Source: Piezodorus guildinii
Lineage: Eukaryota > Arthropoda > Insecta > Hemiptera > Pentatomidae
Direction of reading: 5' to 3'
NCBI GenBank assembly: GCA_023052935.1
Contig: CM041292.1
Span: 100,706,587-100,770,586, forward strand
Length of the DNA: 64,000 bases
In this document: one piece after another, positions 1 through 10,586 of the stretch
Numbering within the stretch: position 1 is the first letter of the stretch
How the letters are laid out: every line of letters starts with the position of its first letter
Notes under the pieces: model-generated
The model's input: the letters and a program-made list of their open reading frames with translations, nothing else
Told to the model about the DNA's origin: nothing
Database searches by the model: none
Made by a program: the position numbers and the translations under genes

Positions 1-2289
1 AGCGTTGATCGTAAATATTATAATTATTATAGGAATCTCATTTAAATTAAAATATCAACCATTAGATACCAATCGTATGAATCACCAATTCAATAAAAAT
101 AAAACTATACTTTTTTTCATTAGACGATCCTTCCTTACTTTTCAAAACTCCAATTACCTCTCTTAACATTATCGCTATTTAAATAGGAGTTTGTCTAGTG
201 TCTCAAATAGCACTTGGAGCATGTTTTAGGACTTCAAGCTCTTTCAACCGATGCACGATCCGATTGGTGTCTGTAGACTGAGATGTACATATTATATTTT
301 TAAACATATCTTCATCTTATTTTTGTTTTAAAAAACTCTCTACAAAGTTTTGAAGAATGTTTCGGGTCATTATTCTGCAGCACAATGAAACCACATCGAA
401 TTAGCTGAAAAACTGAAATTTTCATAACTATCTTTGTTAAGAATTTCCGTAATTTGTTAAGAAGTACATATCCAAAGGCTGTAAAATATCTCTTCCTTAG
501 GATCGTGTAGATTACCTTCGAGCTTCACAGCTTGGACTAAGCATAGGGGAATATTTTTTTCAATTGACGGCCGACGAAACTTAATCCTACGATTCGATCC
601 AAACTAATTGTTGTTTCTTATGTACTTGTCTTCACTATTCGAGAGTCAAATCAAAACTAAAATTGGAAGAGTTTGGAACAGGGTCCTCCGAGCTTCCCAA
701 TTTAGATTGATGGACACACCTATGAATTTGTTTTACAGTTCCGTATTTTCAATTAAGGTATTGTTTGTTATTAAAGTAGATACATCTAATTTATCTTTAA
801 TAAATATTATACATATAGACCTAAAAGAAAAAATTTAAATTATTTGTTATTTGTTTGCAACACATCATTTCCCAGAAAATCCAAATCTAAAATAAATCAT
901 TAAATATTAGTGAAGGACTAATATTGATTTTCACATTTAAAGGAGAACAAATAACGGTAAATTAAAAAATTCAACAATCGTTATTACCTCATATGTTAGC
1001 TCATCACTGTTTTAATTTACAGCAATAAATGAACCGAATCTGATTTAAAAAAGGCAACGAGTAAGTTAAAAGGCAAGGCTGTCCTGTGATTGCACTGATT
1101 TATAAAATTAACTACTTTCATTTAATTTTTAACTTCACAGAATTTATTTCATTTTTAATATTATTATTATTTTATTTTTTCTCACTCTTCTGAGTCAGTC
1201 TCTTTCCTCTCTCATTCACATCATTTTATTTTATTTTCTATTTATTTAATTTATTGTTTAGTATTTATCGTTGAGTAACCTAACTTTTCATTAAATTATG
1301 CTAAACACGTATTGACCATATAGGATTTGGTTTTAAATCTTGAAGGTCACCGGTAAATACAAAAAAATAATAAAAAGTTCTCACATTTTAGCGGAATTTA
1401 TGGTCCAATTGAATACCTATCACATTTCTTCGGATGTAGGAATTGTAATATTATTAAAATAAATAGAAGGTGAAGGCTTATGATTTAGAGTGAATACTAC
1501 ATGAACACTCTTGAACTTACTAATTTTAATTTTATACAGCATAAATAAATAATAGAAATTATCTAAAATTTTATCCCTCTAAAAATATAAAAAATTAGTC
1601 CTTTGCAGATTGCTTTCTGGCCTAGTTTCGTTCCTGATTTCATATTCAGATATTTACCCCATTTAAGGAATAAGATCCCATGAGATTAGTAGGACTAGGT
1701 TTTATTGAATTAGACCTTAAGTCCTACTACTCTGCTTCTACAAATAGCTTTCTCTCTAATTTCATTCCCAACCTTCTTGAATATAATTTACAGAAGACAC
1801 TCACTATACCCAGAGGTGCTCCAGTTGTTGGAATAATCTCTTAGCAATAGGAACGGTGAATAATGTTTTCTGTTAATTATCTTCTCCCTTGCATAAATCT
1901 TTAGTCCCTGAAGCATTTCTAGTTTGCTTTTCTGTATGATGTAGAAATTATTTTCTACATTCACCGGAGATTTTGACTATATTAAGGCAACATCACTTTT
2001 TTTTTTTTACATACGCACAAATGTATATATTGTTCTTTGATTTTTGTTTTTGATGTATTTTTAGTGTTGAGATAATTAAATTGACAATTTTGAAACCTAT
2101 TGTTAAATTATTTCACGTATCTTCTGATCGCCTACCATTACTACCATTACTACTACATTACTCTATATTTTGGGTTGTAAAATTAGTCCGTAACATTTTT
2201 CTCAAGCGATTTCAATAAAAACTTCAGATTCTTGTAAATATTTTTTAACAATTGTATATTTGGTTATTTATTAAAATATTTTTGATTAA
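1..2289. other. AT-rich non-coding DNA
   Basis: No recognisable coding, RNA or transposon signal. The only open frames are short and low-complexity. Homopolymer runs are frequent. Consistent with insect intron or intergenic sequence. Confidence 0.6.
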
Positions 2290-2446
2290 TTATGCTTGAA
2301 TTTGGTCATCATCAACACTCGAAGGACGACCCGAGTGTTTTAAGTTTTTCAAATCAAAATTTCTAGTTCTAAACCGAGCAAACCACACAGGACTGAAAAT
2401 TTTGTTGGCCTGAAATAAAATGACGAAAATGAATTTTTTTTTTTCT
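2290..2446 (-). pseudogene. mariner transposase N-terminal relic
   Basis: On the minus strand, about 2,385 down to 2,293 reads through a WFARFR..NFDL..SGRP..VDDDQI block. This is the hallmark of the second helix-turn-helix and linker at the N-terminus of mariner transposases. An upstream piece (about 2,446-2,410) in another frame resembles the first residues of the same protein (IHFRH). The two pieces are out of frame and part of the DNA-binding region between them is missing. No catalytic domain or terminal inverted repeats are visible. It differs in sequence from the mariner at 42,915, so it comes from another mariner lineage. It is a dead fragment. Confidence 0.6.
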
Positions 2447-2572
2447 CTTCCGTTTTGAGCAAACAAAAACACTTACTGATAAGGAATTCCGGTTTAAACC
2501 GACGCATAAAGGAACCATAACTAATTTTTTTTTTTTTTTAGAATATTTAAACATTATTTTCCAAGTCAACAA

Positions 2573-3232
2573 TATTTTATAAATACAGAGTTTAAATAAA
2601 GTATTGAAAAATGTTATGAACTTATTTTACAACTCAATACTTAAAGAAATGAAATAGTCACATAGTTTTCACGAAAATGGGGGACTTAGGAAGAAGGAGT
2701 TTTGGCGGATTTAAAATATGGAAATAATGACATTTAATTTATTTGCCAACTTTTTATTTATCTTATTATAGATTGTTGTTTTGCTTTTTTATTTATTATT
2801 ATTTTATTGTATATATATATATATATGAATATTATCTATTTTCTATTTTATGTAATTTGACTATTATTATTATTTTTTGTATATATTGTATGAATGTGGT
2901 CTTTTATCAATATTACTATTGTTCATTTTGTAACAAATTGTAATATATCTCAATAAATAAAAAAAAAAAAACTTTCATATTTTTATTTATTAATGTTATT
3001 ATTCGTAACTGCGTTACTGCGCATACAGCAAATGTGAAGTACTATATTTTTCGTGATCAGTGTCCAGAATTATTACCAAATGATAATTAGTTGATTATAT
3101 CTTCTTTTAATCATTTTTTTTTCTAGTTTATAAATTTAAAATACTGCATATTTAAAAGAAAAAAAAATCATAAATATCTAGAAGTTACACGTTAATACCT
3201 TCTATATTAATTCATAACAAATAGTTATGGAG
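2573..3232. other. AT-rich non-coding DNA
   Basis: Short AT microsatellite-like stretch near 2,808-2,826 and an A-run near 2,960. Nothing else recognised. Confidence 0.5.
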
Positions 3233-3425
3233 TTACTTCTGGTGTAGTGGCTAGCATACCAACCCTGAAAATTTTTTAATTCAATTTGAATTTATACAAA
3301 TAGAGTAAAAAATCCCGGGTCTCTGGGTCAGGTACTCGTCAAAGATCATCGTTTAAGCCTGGACTACCACTGCTGCCGTATCGTCTGATAAACCACTGTA
3401 GCATTAAGTGACATTAAGTGAATAA
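3233..3425 (+). repeat. possible degenerate tRNA-derived SINE
   Basis: A GTGTAGTGGCTAGCATACC segment at about 3,240-3,259 resembles a pol III A box (TRGYNNAGTGG-like). A body containing a GGTACTCGTCAAAGATCATCG stretch follows. The B box is not intact. Tentative, because only the head looks SINE-like. Confidence 0.3.
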
Positions 3426-4084
3426 ACAAAATAAGAAGTAATTTATAAATATGTATTTATTAAATATATTACATACGGCTAAGTGACTAGAATAATCGCA
3501 AAACCTATGTTAAAAAAATATCGCAGATATTTTTTAGTTACAAAACAGCATGGCATAATCAAAAAGTGCTAGGTGAATTTTTTATTGAATCTATTTCAAA
3601 ACCAAATTCTGATTAACTTTTTTTTTCTTTTTCTTTAAATGTTTTGTAGAAGCAGAAGAGGAGGAAAAAGAGAGCCAAAAAGTCAAATATGTCAGAACTT
3701 CTACTAGCACTTTTCACTAATTAATTAAGGGGCAGTGAAGAATGTATTCATGTATTCTCAACTGTCCGCAGCATACTGCCTCCATTAGGCTCAACATTAC
3801 AATGCCCCTCTTCAACTCATGATTTAAAATGAAATACCACAACGTTTTTTCTGTTTTATTTTTTAAATCGCACATCTCATTTCTTTTTTTTTCTTAGCTT
3901 AAATATTTCATTTGAAGGGGATGCCAAATAAACCTATTAGTTCCATATTTGAATTTAAAATATCGTTTGAAACTTGAAAACACTCGGTCTACTCAATTAA
4001 TAGCTGTCTGTGGTGCTACTCTCGGAAGGAATAAAAAAAAGGTGGGTAATTATTGTTTCCATTTTGATCAACTTAGCCAAAAGA
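3426..4084. other. AT-rich non-coding DNA
   Basis: Nothing recognised on either strand. Confidence 0.5.
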
Positions 4085-4200
4085 AAATCTGAACTTATAT
4101 AAGCCCTCTTGGTTTGTAGTTTTCAAAAATGTACCTTTGTAATCGACCAAAAAACAATTACCACCCTTCAAATTTTGAGATTTAATTAATCAAGATATTG
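4085..4200 (+). repeat. repeat B fragment
   Basis: Shares the module 'CTTTGTAATCGACC, A-run, AATTTTGAG' with copies at 5,375, 40,885, 43,650 and, inverted, 46,120 and 58,755. No coding capacity. Dispersed non-autonomous repeat of unknown class. Confidence 0.5.
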
Positions 4201-4239
4201 ATAAAATCCCGATGCAATTAAATATAAATAGAAAGTGAT

Positions 4240-5015
4240 AAGGGAACACGCCCTTTACCGATTTCAAATCGAGTGTGGAGAAATACGAGAAAAACGCATC
4301 TGGAAGTGGACGAAAACTCCTATGCAACTGAAATTTCATATTTAAGACAAATATACGCCGGAGACTTTACAAAACATTTTTCGTGAAAATCGGCTAACCA
4401 GAAGAGTCCCTTTATACCATGCATTTGGACCTTTTTACGATTTTCTCGATAACGGCTTAAACGATTTTGATTAAACTCGCTATATCAATGTTAAATATAA
4501 TGAATGGGCTTTAACATCATGTAGGTTTCATTATGATTAAAATAGTCTAACAAGATTGAATACCATATTTTAAATTTTCTTCCTCTAAATTAGCTGTACT
4601 TTAGTAGGTTCTATAAAAATATCTGTATTATCATGTTAGCATTGATAAATAACAGCTAAACATGCATGTTAAGTGAATTCGATAAACAACTCAAGGAGTA
4701 AACTGAAAAATTATCTTTTTAATCCAATTTTTTGTTTTTGAACCTAGGAACAGTTATATACATGTATAATATACCGTTAGAAAGCTATGGATTTCAGAAA
4801 AAATATTATAATGAAATACCATTAAACTAACTGATTATTTTAGTTAATAATATAATCGGTTTTTATAAAACACATGTTATATAGAAATTTAGTTTAATTA
4901 ATTGTTTAATAGTTTCACTCTTTTTTATCTCTAACTGTATTTCAAAATTCTCTAATCAATTTAAAAAACGGAGGTAAGTGAAAGTCGAGTGTTGCCCGCA
5001 CCAGATTTTTTAAGT
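4240..5015 (+). repeat. repeat A, near full-length copy
   Basis: A dispersed family found in at least seven places in the window. This copy carries the conserved modules in order: GAAATTTCATATTTAAGACA, the CTTTTTACGATTTTCTCGATA block, AACGATTTTGATTAAACTC, the ATCATGTAGGTTTCATT block, and the right end GGAGGTAAGTGAAAGTCG followed by a GTTGC..GC..CAGATTTTT terminus. It has no open frame. The right-end GGTAAGTGAAAGT is the reverse complement of the ACTTTCACTTACC seen at the left end of the copy at 18,193, which suggests a non-autonomous DNA transposon with (sub)terminal inverted repeats. Confidence 0.65.
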
Positions 5016-5374
5016 ATGTGTACCTAGAATTAAAAAAATTTCCTATACGTTCATGGTAATCGATACAAGATTAATTAAACCATAAGTTATTTCTAAAAAT
5101 TAGAGACAACGTATGTAAAGTTTTTGGAAGCAGTGCACCAATAAATTCTTTCATCAATTAGTAGTTCTGATTCTTGAACGATTATACGTTATGCATTGTA
5201 ATCGGAACTAGTATGAATTATTCTGGCTCATTAATTTAAGTTGAACTTTTCTGATTCCCATTAAAAAGATATTGTAGTTTATTTTAATGAATTATTATAT
5301 CACATTAAGTTTTTGATAAACATTTACAAATATCTGGGAATAGTAAACCAAAGTTATAATTTACAGCATTTTTA
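5016..5374. other. AT-rich non-coding DNA
   Basis: Nothing recognised. Confidence 0.5.
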
Positions 5375-5409
5375 GTTTATTATTTTCAATAATAAACCTT
5401 TGTAATAGA

Positions 5410-5444
<35 letters not shown>

Positions 5445-5610
5445 ACTCTCAAAATTTGAGTGCTTACCTTTCAAGATGCGTAGAATCTGAAAAACGAATA
5501 AAAAAAGATTGGTTTCTCCTAATTAATAAATTAATAAAAAAACAATTGTTCTTCGTGTCATTGCGTAGATAATTTTCTACAAAATGAAAAAAAAACAAAC
5601 ATTGAAATTG
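5375..5610 (+). repeat. repeat B copy with long A-run
   Basis: Module order: CCTTTGTAATAGAC, an A-run of about 30 (5,411-5,440), CTACTCTCAAAATTTGAG, GTGCTTACCTTTCAAGATGC and GTAGAATCTGAAAAACGAAT. The same order recurs at 40,885 and 43,650. Confidence 0.55.
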
Positions 5611-7300
5611 GTTCAGAACTAGTAGCCATATAGCGTTTTGTTATGCCATTATCCTTTAAATTATTTCATTTTCATATTAGTTTGTTGCTTCTCGACAGCT
5701 ATATAACATTTATTCCCTAATATTGTTATTTGAAAATAATAAAGCACTGTGAAATAATTTGCAGCGTTATTTCTCTGACCACGGTTTATAAATATCACCC
5801 CTTTTCGCAACCAGGCGACGAAAGTTCAGTTAAGTTCAAAGAAGAAAAAAAAAAAAAAAAACTGTTTAAATAATCAACAATAAGCCAACTGGGCTATAAG
5901 GCCAATTTGAACTTTTTTACTGGTAAAAATTCTTGCTAAAATGACATTTTTCGTTCTAAAGTCGAATTCACACTTTCCAAACGACTTCTTTTCGAACTGT
6001 TTAGCTCAAAAGGCTGCTATCCAGTTCTTTCAAACGACTTCGTTCTAAAGGACATCTCATCAGTCAGTGAAAATCATTGCGAAGATTTAGAGAGCTAACT
6101 TGTTGACTGAGGAAGGCTTGAGAGGAGAGAAGAAGAGTGATGAAAAAGAAGATTGAATCTTTTCAAACAACTTATAAACTTGGTCTAAACAAAAACCCAT
6201 TAGATAGTTACATCCCATGTGTTAGTTTAGTCAAGTGCTCTGAAAGGTAATGTAAGCTACTCCTTCTTAGATTATTGGTGGTAGGTTTGGTACCATCATA
6301 CTCGTATCTTCGTCAATTTATTCACAGTAAATTCAAATTATTTATAGAACAATCAAATAAATGAATGGTTCAAACTAATGTTATGTGAAGTATAGATGAT
6401 ATTTAATTGTATTTAATTATGTTCAATAAGGTATACACAATAATTAGAAGGATATAACTAATTGCAAGTATATTTTATGCTATAAATAGGGCAGGGGAAG
6501 GGTTTTAAGGCGATAAATAGCTATATTATTTTGCCCGTAAAGTTCCTAATTAATTATAATATTTCATTATATAAGTGGTTCATTAATTAAGAATAATAAG
6601 CTAATTTAATTTCTATACAATGCATAACTCTTTAAGACAAATTATTTATGAATATTTATTCCTTTTTATGATTTTTTTTCTTTCTTTTAACTTTTATGTT
6701 ATATCAAATATAACTCAATATCATTTTTATTTCGTAATTCAGTATCCACTATCTAGCTCCATTTTTTTATTCTACGTTCCTTGCAATGTGAAACTCTTCG
6801 TTTTGAAACAGTTTATATTTCTAATGAGTAGCTAAGATTTATATTTTGGATCGACAATCCGTCGTGATATTGAAAAGAAATTGAAATGTTTCGTCGAGGC
6901 TTTCTATGACCCTCTTGGTTGTATTTTTATAACGTCAAATCAAATTTCACTTTTCTTTAAATTTTTCTTCGAATTAGAGCGAATAGACTAAAACTATTTT
7001 TATTATATATTTTTAAATTAATATTTTTTTCACGTAGCACGATTATTGCTTAACATTTTATTTTTTTTAAATAGTTAATAACCGGTTAAGTATAAAATGA
7101 ATACATGTTTCCTTTAAACAAAACTTAATATTTGTAGTTACTTTATTTTTACCTACGATTCATACACAATATTTATCACAAAACTGGCTTAAGGTTGAAT
7201 GTGTTAATTGGAAACATTATTTAATCAGAAAATACAAATTTAAAAGTTTTGAACAATAATGAAAAGGATTAAAATATAATTTGCAGGAAAAAAAAAATCT
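5611..7300. other. AT-rich non-coding DNA
   Basis: Around 5,940-6,050 there are short internal repeats of AAACGACTT and TTCGTTCTAAAG. Otherwise nothing recognised. The 71-codon open frame at 6,620-6,835 is low-complexity and hydrophobic by AT bias alone. Confidence 0.5.
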
Positions 7301-7565
7301 TCTCTTCTTCTTCCTGTGGCGCGACAGGCCGTGTCGCCTGTAAGCCTCTCCGTGTAGTCTTCTGGAAGATTACAATTACGTTTCTCGATGTATTTTATTT
7401 ATAGTGCAGGTTCATTACTCCCTACACCTAATTTTGTGAGAGGCCACTATTTGGCTAACGGTTCTCACGTACCCAGGGGAGAGGCTTTGAGTGAATCCCA
7501 ATTAATTAAATGGTGGAATTTGAACTCACAACCTTTAGCATGACTAGCCACTCAGCCAGGGGCTA

Positions 7566-7566
<1 letters not shown>
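7301..7566 (-). repeat. SINE-B copy (tRNA-derived)
   Basis: Minus-strand SINE with its head at the high coordinate (GCC..CTGGCTGAGTGGCTAGTC A-box-like and GAGTTCAAATTCCA B-box-like). The body shares GGCCTGTCGCGCCA with the other copies, and there is a (GAA)n-type tail near 7,301-7,316. The same family lies at 24,646, 31,325 and 36,186, all in the same orientation. A TA microsatellite abuts the head. Confidence 0.65.

Positions 7567-7630
<64 letters not shown>
7567..7630. repeat. (TA)n microsatellite
   Basis: Uninterrupted TA dinucleotide run. It creates spurious Tyr-Ile repeat open frames. Confidence 0.95.
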
Positions 7631-9030
7631 TTTGTAAAGGAATAGAATTTAAGCAAGTAGTTGAGTACTATTTCAATAAGTATGCGAGTTTCGAAAGGTA
7701 TATTAAAATTTATCAATTAAAAAACCGTTTGAGGAAGAGAAACTATTTTATAAGTCTCCACATAACATAATATACTTTCACCAATATGCTAACATAATTT
7801 TGATGAAATTATATACCTTAATATTTGAACAGATTTCAAGGAGTAAACATAATTTCGCCCTTTACATTATGAGTTTCAATATTGTCTTCCCAAAATTAAT
7901 ATCACTGAACTCTTTTTATTATTTTTCCTTCCCGGAAAAAGTAATTTTTTTCACATTCATCTTAATGACTGTGAAGAAAAAATGATTTTAAAGAAATACC
8001 AAAAATTTCAGATTACATTAGGCAATTCCATGTTAAATTTTTTGATTCTTTAAAAACATTAACTAACCCACTATTCAACACAATGACTCCAGCACCGGCT
8101 CCGGTACGATGGCAAAACACCACATAAATAAATGTTAGTTTTGATTAGGACTTTAGTTAGAAATAAGTTAGTTAAGTTAGTCATAAGTCTCCCATGAACA
8201 CAAAAAATGGGTGAGCCCTATCAGCTCTAATTTAATTTCAGATGAACTACTATTTTGTAAACAACACAGTAACATAACACCCATACACAATCTTAAAATG
8301 TAACAAAGTTACAGTACAAGATGTTTAACTACATAAATTATTAATTAAATTTCATATGGTTAATTGGGGATATGAAAAAAAAAAAAAAAAAAAATAGTTA
8401 ATTGATGATTTGCTTGATTCCTATAAGATGTTGAAATAACATTGCAAAATTATTAGTATTTTGACAAGTATAAAATGATTGATTCAATTTAATTTTGTTT
8501 TTTAAAATATAAAATAATAGAAGTTCGTCACCCAGACGGACGGCTGTAATATTCTCTTGGTGGAGAAATGAGAATTTCAACTTCAGACAGGCTTAAAGTG
8601 TAGGCGATAACCAAACCCCTGCTTCAGAGAGAACTTTCTCTTATAACTCTAACCGACTTATATTTAGAGGTGTTAAAAGTACTTTGATGCTTTATTTAAT
8701 TTTCATATATTTTCAATTATTGCAACTTTCATATTTTGGATCCGTAAAAGCTTTGAAAAATTCGATTTTTTGTAAACTAGTGAAATATTCTTAATTGCTC
8801 TTAAAATCTATTAAGTACCTGTTCTCAAAGGAAATAAACGTTTTAAGGTTTCTCCTCAAAACTAAATCCCGCGAAAAGGTCATGAGCGTATGTGACTCTG
8901 AAACAAGTTTTATGGAACTTAGGATAAGTATATCTGCTTTTTGACAATAAGCATAGCACTGTTCAGTTTTAGATGGATTGTAGTAAATATTTCAATTCTT
9001 CACAAGCATTTATGAAAGTTATTATTATTA
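7631..9030. other. AT-rich non-coding DNA
   Basis: Nothing recognised beyond an A-run near 8,375-8,394. Confidence 0.5.
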
Positions 9031-9042
9031 TATATATATTTA

Positions 9043-9108
<66 letters not shown>
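9031..9108. repeat. (TA)n microsatellite, left flank of Gypsy insertion
   Basis: The TA run ends exactly at the LTR boundary and resumes at 14,600. The Gypsy element therefore inserted within one TA microsatellite, and its target duplication cannot be told apart from the repeat. Confidence 0.9.
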
Positions 9109-9110
<2 letters not shown>

Positions 9111-9291
9111 TTATGCTTGTTCGAGAGAAATAAATAAAAAAAAAGGAAAAGGTTGAGAATAAACAGCACTCACGGTTCCAGAAACAATACTGCTTTATTT
9201 GTGGAAATAATCCTGCTTATATATGTTTGGGATGTTGTTTACATCCCAAGATGGTATTAAGGCTAATACTACCCGGCTCCTATCCATAACT
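9109..9291 (-). repeat. 3' LTR of Gypsy element
   Basis: 183 bp, identical to 14,417-14,599. Read on the minus strand it holds TATATAAG (TATA-like, about 9,217-9,224) and, downstream, AATAAA (about 9,193-9,198), a compact promoter and polyadenylation arrangement. Confidence 0.95.
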
Positions 9292-9301
9292 CCCCCCCGC
9301 C
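9292..9301 (-). other. polypurine tract
   Basis: Minus strand reads GGCGGGGGGG directly against the AGTTATGG start of the LTR. This is the expected plus-strand primer position for an LTR retrotransposon. Confidence 0.8.
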
Positions 9302-9719
9302 AGTTTACAAAGATACCCTCAATTTTGGAAACTCACACTAAAGCAAACAACGGAGAGGGCAGTTCGTAGCCTTGATACCTCACAATGGTTCTTACAAGCT
9401 AAAAAAAAACTAAATGAAATACTTGCATGGGCATACCACTTAAACAAAAATAGAAAACCAAATTAAAAGAAATTGAAAAAGAAACAGAAAGACACCTCAT
9501 ATTATGTACATACTAACCTAAATCTAAAGATACAACATAACATCAATAACATCAATAACAACAAGCTTCTGTAAAAACTAGAACAAAAGAACACACTGTG
9601 CACTGATAGCCGCACTAACACTAAAAACAAACAAAAAAAAAAATCTTTACATAAAATGCATGACCCTGCACAACGAGAAAAGAGGCGTGCAGAGGCGAGA
9701 GCAAGACAGGTCGCGGAGG
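9302..9719 (-). other. Gypsy 3' untranslated region
   Basis: Between the integrase stop and the polypurine tract there is no open frame of note and no envelope-like sequence. Confidence 0.7.
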
Positions 9720-10586
9720 CTAGCGCGGATCTACCATCGGAAGCTTTAGCTGTTCAATGTGAACAGTGCGCCGCTTTTTAGGTTCCCGAAGACTGTCGAT
9801 CGTAACGAGATTATGTTCCCTGATCGCGGTCACTTTGAACGGGCCTTCGTACCGCAGCAACTCCTTCCCCCTATTGGTGGTCATTTTGCGATAGACAACA
9901 GTACCGATCTTGATGTCGCCCATCTGATCCCGTAGTTTAAGGTTTTCCCGCTTCACACGCCTACTCTTCTCCCTCCTTAATTTGTTCCGCACCTTGCCCC
10001 ACGCCTTGCTGATTTCCGCCCTATTGGCAACGATGTCTCCCACGCATCGATCGTTCGTGGTGGTGTCCGACCAGTCGCGACGCAGCCCTCGGAATCCGAA
10101 TAAAACTTCGATCGGGGAGAACCCCGTGACGGAGTGGATGGAGTGGTTGTAGGCTACAATCGCCTTCCTCATGGCCACATCCGGCTCCAAGCCCTTCTCG
10201 CCCTGATACACGCGGAGGTGGTCGCTCAGGGTGCTGTGGAGCCTCTCGATGCTACCCCTACTTTTCGGATGGCCCGGCGTAGTGAAATGCCATGTAATTT
10301 CTAGGCGTTTCGCTTCCTCCCGGATCGCGACGTTATCAAATTCCCGACCCGCATCCGACGAAATTCTCTCCGGTACCCCATAGAACTGCATCCATATGTG
10401 AAGAGCCTCCAATACCGCTTCTGCCGACTTGTCGAGCACCTGGTACCCCATGGCCACCTTGCTGAAGAGGTCAATAATGGTGACCCACTTGTAACCCCTC
10501 CAGGTGAAAGTGTCGATTTGGAGGTCGCGGAGAGGCGCGTCCCCTGTAGGTGTCTCTTCCTGCATACCGACACACTTCGCATGCAC
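9720..10586 (-). CDS. Gypsy integrase core and C-terminal domain (frame-shifted from pol)
   Basis: 288-codon frame holding the integrase catalytic core. Visible DD35E triad: Asp25 (QIDTF), Asp78 (SSDAG), Glu114 (SIERLH), with exactly 35 residues between the last two. A GPF motif (EGPF, residues 247-250) in the C-terminal domain is the Ty3/Gypsy GPY/F module, which inserts cDNA into host DNA in the nucleus. Integrase normally continues from the HHCC zinc finger, but here that finger lies in the overlapping pol frame (to 10,471), so the first ~10 residues are out-of-frame artefact. The true junction lies at about 10,540-10,580. I read this as a single-base indel in this copy. A programmed shift inside integrase would be unusual. 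Otherwise intact. Confidence 0.85.
   Translation of the reverse strand: MHAKCVGMQEETPTGDAPLRDLQIDTFTWRGYKWVTIIDLFSKVAMGYQVLDKSAEAVLEALHIWMQFYGVPERISSDAGREFDNVAIREEAKRLEITWHFTTPGHPKSRGSIERLHSTLSDHLRVYQGEKGLEPDVAMRKAIVAYNHSIHSVTGFSPIEVLFGFRGLRRDWSDTTTNDRCVGDIVANRAEISKAWGKVRNKLRREKSRRVKRENLKLRDQMGDIKIGTVVYRKMTTNRGKELLRYEGPFKVTAIREHNLVTIDSLREPKKRRTVHIEQLKLPMVDPR

Noticed and set aside
7567..7630. CRISPR-like or satellite arrays
   Set aside because: The tandem signals in the window are only dinucleotide and homopolymer runs, with no repeat-spacer structure, and the genome is eukaryotic.
7510..7770. Open frame with Tyr-Ile repeats (also near 14,531, 45,465 and 58,016)
   Set aside because: Translation of TA microsatellites.
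9302..9719. Envelope gene of an errantivirus-like element
   Set aside because: Only about 420 bp lie between integrase and the polypurine tract, with no open frame.
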